From IMG/VR virus record IMGVR_UViG_3300006810_000225, positions 1-31,285 of that record: a stretch of DNA of 31,285 nucleotides. The stretch is one strand, 5' to 3'. The DNA comes from a virus. The number at the start of each line of letters is the position of its first letter. Within the stretch, counting starts at the first letter, position 1. Both the position numbers and the translations under genes were made by a program. This document shows positions 26,841 through 31,285 of this stretch, piece after piece. Under the pieces are notes generated by a model that saw only the letters and a program-made list of their open reading frames with translations, searched no databases and was not told the DNA's origin.

Positions 26841-28070
26841 GTGTTCGCCAACCTGACCGAAGCCCTCAAGAGGCGTATGATTCAAGAGGTCCGGTACTTC
26901 TGGTCGAAGGACCCGCAGTACAAGGACTCGCTGGTTCCGAACATCCAGGGTCGGTATTCGTTTGAGGAGCGTCCTCAACAGGCGATCATCATGAAAGGGC
27001 AGTCCGCAACTCCTTTTCAGTTGAGTGCCGACCACTTTCAAGGCACCGTCGTCTCGTACTGCTACCTGACCAAGGTGTACGGTCAGAGAGGCACGAGTAT
27101 CGAGTGGGTCCGTGAGAATGGACCCGCGATTCAGGCCAATAACAGCAACTTCCCCTCGGCTCCCGGCGTCTACTACATCGAGGTCCGTGAGGAAGAGGTC
27201 GATGTTCGAGGCGTTCCCGAGCAGCGTCTGGTCTTCTATGTGGACCCGCTGCTCGAAGTGATCGACGAGAAACCCATCGCACTCTCTTCTCTTCTCTACG
27301 AGGTCAGTGCAGGGTCTATCCATCCTGGGAGTCTGCGGGTCTACGAGATGCCTGGCAACATCCCGTACTACGATGGGGTCAACTACACGGTCAACAACAC
27401 CTCGGGTCAGATCACACTGGCTCGACCCATGCGACCCAACACCTACTTGTCGGTGGACTACCGACACACCAGCCCGAGTCGTGGTCCGTTTCCGCTCCCC
27501 GAGAACGGGGCCGATGTCGATGCCATTCCCGGTGTTGTGCTCGCCTTCGGACGGCGTGCCTACGCTGGGGACATCATGGCTGTTGTCGTGAGTGAGAGGC
27601 GCGAGGAAGTCGCTCGGGAGTTCGGTGGTCGGTGGGAGATGAGCATCGACTTCGACATCATGGCTCGTGATGTCTACGCGCAAGGCGAGATCACAGACCG
27701 GACATTGATGTTCCTGTACACCGAGGCGCGCGAACGCCTCTCGACCGAAGGCATCGAGATCACGCAGGCCAGCATGGGCGGCGAGGCGGAAGAGATCTAC
27801 GACGAGAACGGTGATGACTACTTCTACACGGCCAACATCTCTCTTTCCGTGATGACGGATTGGGCGATTCATGTCCCGTGCGGTCGGACCCTTACCCGAG
27901 TCGAGACCAATACCGTCTCAGAGACCGAGATGGTTTCGGGGCTCACCGACGAGGAGTTGGTCGAGATGGGGTCACCCACCGGACTCCAGTACACCGCCGA
28001 TCTTGGGTTGCGGGACATCCGTGATCCCTGGTTCCGGGACCGTACCAAGACCTATGACCTGATTCGGTAG
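26841..28070 (+). CDS. Predicted tail or neck structural protein (409 aa)
   Basis: GTG 26841 lies 8 bases after GGGAGG. The protein starts with a helical segment (TEALKRRMIQEVRYFWSKDP) and then becomes a long beta-rich domain, with YTVNNTSGQITLARPMRPNTYLSVDYRH near residues 190-215. Residues 225-340 are a mixed alpha/beta domain. It has no Cys cluster or catalytic motif. Size, composition and the position four genes before the tail sheath suggest a head-tail connector, tail terminator or baseplate component. I cannot be more specific. The TAG stop forms part of the next late-type element (CGGTAGAGT). Confidence 0.75.
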   Translation: MFANLTEALKRRMIQEVRYFWSKDPQYKDSLVPNIQGRYSFEERPQQAIIMKGQSATPFQLSADHFQGTVVSYCYLTKVYGQRGTSIEWVRENGPAIQANNSNFPSAPGVYYIEVREEEVDVRGVPEQRLVFYVDPLLEVIDEKPIALSSLLYEVSAGSIHPGSLRVYEMPGNIPYYDGVNYTVNNTSGQITLARPMRPNTYLSVDYRHTSPSRGPFPLPENGADVDAIPGVVLAFGRRAYAGDIMAVVVSERREEVAREFGGRWEMSIDFDIMARDVYAQGEITDRTLMFLYTEARERLSTEGIEITQASMGGEAEEIYDENGDDYFYTANISLSVMTDWAIHVPCGRTLTRVETNTVSETEMVSGLTDEELVEMGSPTGLQYTADLGLRDIRDPWFRDRTKTYDLIR

Positions 28071-28093
28071 AGTCCTTATCTGTTCATTCAGGT
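28065..28093 (+). promoter_or_regulatory. Late-type element followed by a leader hairpin
   Basis: TCGGTAGAGTCCTTATCTGTT has TA at 28068 (within the preceding stop) and TAT at 28077 (offset 9). It matches the element at 22597 closely, with shared TCGGTAGA and TTATCTGT. ATCTG (28078-28082) and CAGGT (28089-28093) form a short stem with a 6-base loop. Confidence 0.6.
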
Positions 28094-28116
28094 AGAGACG
28101 TAAGCCGGAGAACAAG

Positions 28117-28941
28117 ATGCCATCTACCATCCGAGTCGGATCCCGTGGAGGCGATGTTGTCCTCTGTCAGGACAGCCTGACGAAACACGGCCACCCGTGT
28201 GAGATTGATGGCATCTTCGGAACGGGGACCGAGAAAAAGGTCAAGGAGTTCCAGTGGGAGTGCGGGCTGACCCCTGATGGGGTGGTTGGTCCCGTCACGT
28301 GGAGCAAGCTCCTCTCCGAGGAGGATGAAGTTCGACCGACTCCTCCCCCGGCACCTCTTCCACCGATCTTGGCTCACGCTCAAAAGCAGGGTCTCACTGT
28401 CTGGGGCGACAAGTGGCGTCTCTGGTTGTTCGGGATCCGCGCTCCAGTCCGCAACGCCAACGCCTTCGATGACATGTTGGGGTGTGCTTACGTCGCAGAT
28501 GACGGGTTGTGGAAGGTCCACTATTGGCCTGGCACGACCGATCCTGGGGCGTACTACCTGGAGCATCCCGCCAACAGTGCGGGATGTGCGATCCTCGTGG
28601 CAGGGCAGTACCTCGACACATGGGAGATCGATCTTCATGCAGGAAAGTACGAGGCGCTGTGTCAGCGGGCCGGTGAGGTCAGCGTGTACCGTGACCCCAG
28701 CATGGACGCCAAGCTGGACCTTGATCCGAGCACCATCGCATCGGGCTACTTCGGGATCAACATCCATGCTGCAACCCAACGGCCCGGTGGCGTCTCGACG
28801 CGGGTAGATAAGTGGAGTGCTGGGTGTCAGGTTCACGCCTCGGCGAACGGATTCGCCGAGATGATGTCTCTTGCCCACAAGCAGTTTGAGAAGACGGGGC
28901 GTGCCACCTTCTCGTACACGCTCCTCGATCAGTGGTGGTAG
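28117..28941 (+). CDS. Endolysin-like protein: peptidoglycan-binding domain plus Cys/His catalytic-like domain (274 aa)
   Basis: ATG 28117 has GGAG 6 bases upstream. Residues 1-72 form a PG_binding_1-type domain (VGSRGGDVVLCQDSL ... DGIFGTGTEKKVKEFQ ... LTPDGVVGPVTWSKLL). After a Pro-rich linker (PTPPPAPLPP), the C-terminal domain contains INIHAATQ with His217, and then DKWSAGCQVHAS with Cys237. A His followed about 20 residues later by S-x-G-C resembles the L,D-transpeptidase (YkuD) arrangement. No signal peptide is present, so export would need a holin, perhaps the protein at the left edge. It could also be a virion-borne cell-wall enzyme, since it sits next to tail genes. Confidence 0.8.
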   Translation: MPSTIRVGSRGGDVVLCQDSLTKHGHPCEIDGIFGTGTEKKVKEFQWECGLTPDGVVGPVTWSKLLSEEDEVRPTPPPAPLPPILAHAQKQGLTVWGDKWRLWLFGIRAPVRNANAFDDMLGCAYVADDGLWKVHYWPGTTDPGAYYLEHPANSAGCAILVAGQYLDTWEIDLHAGKYEALCQRAGEVSVYRDPSMDAKLDLDPSTIASGYFGINIHAATQRPGGVSTRVDKWSAGCQVHASANGFAEMMSLAHKQFEKTGRATFSYTLLDQWW

Positions 28942-28955
28942 ATTAGGAGTTCGTC

Positions 28956-29126
28956 ATGTTGGATGCCTACATCATTGAACGCATCCGACGTGAGCGGGAA
29001 CGTGAGCGGGAACGGAGCCGTCCGGTTCTTCATGTCCCCAAGCCTGAACCTCCTCGGGCTCCTGAAGAACGGTATCGGGAAAAGAGGGACGAGCGGGGGA
29101 TTGCCATCATCGACTTCGACCTCTGA
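28956..29126 (+). CDS. Small charged protein with Arg-Glu repeats (56 aa)
   Basis: ATG 28956 follows TTAGGAGTTCGTC, a good ribosome site. The product has a hydrophobic-tipped start (MLDAYIIERI), an alternating Arg/Glu helix (RRERERERERSR), a Pro-rich middle, and ends GIAIIDFDL. I recall small phage and bacterial proteins of similar layout (short helix, RE-repeat, Pro stretch, 'IIDF' end), but no function. The RE-repeat predicts a single long helix. It lies between the endolysin-like gene and the second zinc-ribbon gene. Confidence 0.7.
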   Translation: MLDAYIIERIRRERERERERSRPVLHVPKPEPPRAPEERYREKRDERGIAIIDFDL

Positions 29127-29157
29127 TCTTGTGGGTATCTTCGCCATAGGAGGGGTC

Positions 29158-29616
29158 ATGCCGATCTACGTGTTCACCTGTCAGGACTGCGGGCTTCGCT
29201 TCGAGAAGTTGTTCCGTCGCATCTCGGACGACAAGGAGTACCCGTGTCAGTGTGGTGGAACGGGTCGGCGTCAGGTCACCGCAGCGGCATTTGCGTTCAA
29301 GCACCCCCAGAGTCAGCTTCGTGGAATGCTCCCCCCCAATACCGGAACGTCCGATGACTTCAACGCGGACAAGGCAATCGGTCGCGATGCCGAGAAGCGG
29401 TGGGCACGCATCCACGAGAACAACGCCAAGAAGGACAAGATGATTCGCGATGAGGCCCAACAAGGTCGTGGCATCACGCGAGATCACCTCGTGAAGAAAC
29501 CCGAGGGCGGCTACCGGGTCATCGGCGAGTCCGAGCGCAAGGTGGTCAATGAGCGCCGGGAAGCCGCGTTCAAGGTTTCCCAGGCAGCCGCCAAGCAGGC
29601 GAAGAAGAAGGAGTAG
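29158..29616 (+). CDS. FmdB-type zinc-ribbon protein, second copy (152 aa)
   Basis: ATG 29158 has AGGAGGGG 4 bases upstream; the frame is open further back but only as an overlap with the preceding small gene. MPIYVFTCQDCGLRFEK is the FmdB-family start, with Cys8-x2-Cys11. The second pair is Cys30-x-Cys32 (PCQCGG), one residue shorter than the usual CxxC. The remaining 110 residues are basic, helical and Lys/Arg/Gln-rich, ending AAKQAKKKE. It shares layout with the protein at 1220 but little sequence outside the ribbon, suggesting old divergence. It directly precedes the tail-sheath gene. Confidence 0.85.
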   Translation: MPIYVFTCQDCGLRFEKLFRRISDDKEYPCQCGGTGRRQVTAAAFAFKHPQSQLRGMLPPNTGTSDDFNADKAIGRDAEKRWARIHENNAKKDKMIRDEAQQGRGITRDHLVKKPEGGYRVIGESERKVVNERREAAFKVSQAAAKQAKKKE

Positions 29617-29621
29617 TTGGT

Positions 29622-29717
29622 CGGTACTTCCCCTATACGGGGGCCTACTGGTGACGGGATCGGATTCCGGTCCTTGTAAATCATCTGCGAGCTTGCACCT
29701 ACCCGAGAAACCTCGGG
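29622..29717 (+). promoter_or_regulatory. Tail-sheath leader: late-type element and two hairpins
   Basis: TCGGTACTTCCCCTATACGG has TA at 29625 and TAT at 29634 (offset 9). CCCC (29630-29633) and GGGG (29639-29642) form a hairpin with loop TATAC. Further down, CCCGAG (29702-29707) and CTCGGG (29712-29717) form a 6-bp stem. At about 100 bases this is the longest leader of the late genes. Confidence 0.5.
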
Positions 29718-29735
29718 GCTCATCAGAGGCGAATC

Positions 29736-31285
29736 ATGGCCAACATCCCCGGATCGATCTACGCGGCCCCAGGCGTCTACACCCGCACTCTCTTTGAGGA
29801 CCCGCTCCAGGGCCTCGCCGCTTCCGTCCGACTCCCGCTTCTCATGGGCACCGGCTCGGAGATCCTGGTCCAGGATTCCCTGGAGGTCGTGCGTGGCTCC
29901 TCGGCATCTGTCGATCAGCGCGTCGTCCAAGAGGACGAGGCCGGTCGTGCGGTCGTCTCCATCAGCGCAGCGGGACAGGTCACGCTGGGAGCCTTCGATG
30001 GTTCTCTCGACCAGGTTCAGGTCAAGCACTTCCCCATCGTGAGTGGTGATGGCACCGGCACCACGGCGACGGATGCCGCCAAGGTCAACGTCACCGTCAA
30101 CGGAACTCCGGTGGTCGTTCTCGCCATCAACGGCGCGAAGGGCATCCTGACGCTCTCGGTCTCCCCCAAGGTCACCGATGAGGTCAAGGTCACCTACTTC
30201 TTCAACCGCACCGACACCCTGATCACGGACACTGTTTCCGATCAGGTCACCCCGGACGCTCCCGAGCTTTACGGTCAGGTGGGTCAGAACTTCGAGATCA
30301 CGACGGGCTTCAACGACGAGTTCAAGTTCACCGTCGACTCGGCAACGGCTGTCACCGCGACGATCTCGGCTTCCCCCGCTGGCGGCTGGACCGCAGCACA
30401 GGTCGCTGCGTTCCTCAACTCGGCGGCGACGGGCACGACTTTCTCGGCGTCCACCGTTGTGGACAACCTCGGTCAGACGGTTCTTTACCTGACGGCAGAC
30501 CGAGACATCACCATCGGCTCCGGGTCGGCCAACACCACCCTCGGATTCTCCAGCGGCGCTTCGACCGCGCGGAGCAAGGTCTTCTACACCTTCCAGCGTC
30601 CCATCGTTGACGGGACCAACGGTGGTGTGACCACGACCGATCCGGCTGACGTGACCGTCAAGGTGGACGGCACGCAGGTCATCCCCACTGCCGTGGATGG
30701 TCAGTCTGGCGCGGTGACGCTGCCTTTCGCCCCCGAGGTCGGAGCGGTCGTCACGGTTCAGTACTACTTCAACTCCTGGCAGGACACCTTCGACTACCTC
30801 GCGCACCGTGGGATCACCGAGGTGACCCAGTGCGGGATCACTCCGGACCGGAACGACTACATCGACGGTGCCGATTTCGTCCTCAAGGACGACAAGCTCC
30901 TCTGGGGCACGGCGGTCACCATCGAGGCCGGTGAGCTTACGGCTGGCGGAACCGTCTTCGATGACACGCAGGTCAGCGCGACCCTCGTGGACGTTCGCCA
31001 GTTCCTCGCCGAGTGTACGGCTGTGGTCAACACCACGGTCGCTCCCCCCGTCGAGGGTCGCGTCGAGTTCACGCTCCCGCTCCAGCCGACCACGGGCAAC
31101 GGTCGTGACACGCCGCTCTCCGCCACCACGTTCGGTGAGGTCTCGAACGGTCGCGTCGATCTTCCGACGGATCGCCCCGATCTCGTCTTCGCGTACTGGG
31201 GATACTCCCTTGAGGATGCTCTGGAGCGTGGACGCGTCACCGTCACCAAGGTGGAGTCCTCGACCAGCACCATCACGCTGGAAGA
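29736..31285 (+). CDS. Contractile tail sheath protein (3' partial, at least 516 aa)
   Basis: ATG 29736 follows CAGAGGCGAATC; the frame remains open to the window end. The N-terminus MANIPGSIYAAPGVYTRTLFEDP is characteristic of tail sheath proteins of contractile phages ('PGVY' start). The region seen is a long series of beta-rich inserted domains: YYFNSW repeats YFFNR, with two 'VTxVNGTPV/VxVDGTxV' strand pairs near residues 125-150 and 305-330. It ends near FAYWGYSLEDALERG. The conserved C-terminal sheath core lies beyond the window. Codons are strongly C-ending, in keeping with high expression. This gene identifies the phage as having a contractile tail. Confidence 0.88.
   Translation, partial: MANIPGSIYAAPGVYTRTLFEDPLQGLAASVRLPLLMGTGSEILVQDSLEVVRGSSASVDQRVVQEDEAGRAVVSISAAGQVTLGAFDGSLDQVQVKHFPIVSGDGTGTTATDAAKVNVTVNGTPVVVLAINGAKGILTLSVSPKVTDEVKVTYFFNRTDTLITDTVSDQVTPDAPELYGQVGQNFEITTGFNDEFKFTVDSATAVTATISASPAGGWTAAQVAAFLNSAATGTTFSASTVVDNLGQTVLYLTADRDITIGSGSANTTLGFSSGASTARSKVFYTFQRPIVDGTNGGVTTTDPADVTVKVDGTQVIPTAVDGQSGAVTLPFAPEVGAVVTVQYYFNSWQDTFDYLAHRGITEVTQCGITPDRNDYIDGADFVLKDDKLLWGTAVTIEAGELTAGGTVFDDTQVSATLVDVRQFLAECTAVVNTTVAPPVEGRVEFTLPLQPTTGNGRDTPLSATTFGEVSNGRVDLPTDRPDLVFAYWGYSLEDALERGRVTVTKVESSTSTITLE

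Overview
This window looks like part of the genome of a large, tailed, contractile (myovirus-type) bacteriophage. All 43 genes I can support lie on the + strand. They are packed with ATGA/GTGA overlaps and short gaps, and no gene-free stretch reaches 300 bases. A tail-sheath protein begins at 29736 and runs off the right edge, and a partial membrane protein runs in from the left edge. I see no tRNA, CRISPR array, insertion sequence or integrase. The DNA is GC-rich. The host cannot be named from sequence alone; the GGGTA promoter cores resemble -10 boxes of the SigB/SigF sigma family and some starts look leaderless, which would suit an actinobacterial host, but this is inference.

Layout. (1) 1-3220 is a late block: a DAPEA-repeat membrane protein (possible holin), three beta-rich virion-like proteins, an FmdB-type zinc ribbon and a one-helix membrane peptide. 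(2) 3298-22595 is the replication, recombination and regulation block: RecD2-like helicase, a protein with a gp32-like acidic tail, a candidate ssDNA-binding protein, RuvC-like resolvase, RecA/UvsX-like recombinase, the N-terminal half of an SbcC/Rad50-like ATPase, a run of small overlapping genes, an SbcD/Mre11-like nuclease, a Cas4/RecB-like Fe-S nuclease, a sliding clamp, the C-terminal half of the SbcC/Rad50-like ATPase, a DnaG-type TOPRIM primase core, a metallopeptidase-like protein with a broken zinc site, a DnaX-like clamp loader, a NusG-like factor and a sigma-region-4-like protein. No DNA polymerase is inside the window. (3) 22644-31285 is a second late block: virion proteins, a 689-aa protein with duplicated calcium-type loops, a Dps/ferritin-like protein, an endolysin-like protein, a second FmdB-type zinc ribbon and the tail sheath.

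How it works together. The middle block reads as recombination-dependent replication, with end processing (Mre11/Rad50, Cas4-like, RecD2), strand exchange (RecA, SSB candidate), junction resolution (RuvC) and a clamp/loader/primase set. The NusG-like and sigma-like genes close this block immediately before the late genes resume, so they are good candidates for the late switch.

Most unusual signals. First, a rigid bipartite promoter-like element, TAGGGGGG then about 18 nt then (G/C)GGTA, lies before six replication-block genes; in five cases its TAG is the stop codon of the preceding gene. Second, a different element, CGGTA-N7-YTAT, lies before eight late genes and is usually followed by a hairpin. 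Third, the Rad50-like ATPase is split into two genes 5.9 kb apart. Fourth, a phage-encoded Dps-like protein keeps four of the five ferroxidase residues at exact spacing. Fifth, several leaders have hairpins that would cover the ribosome-binding site.
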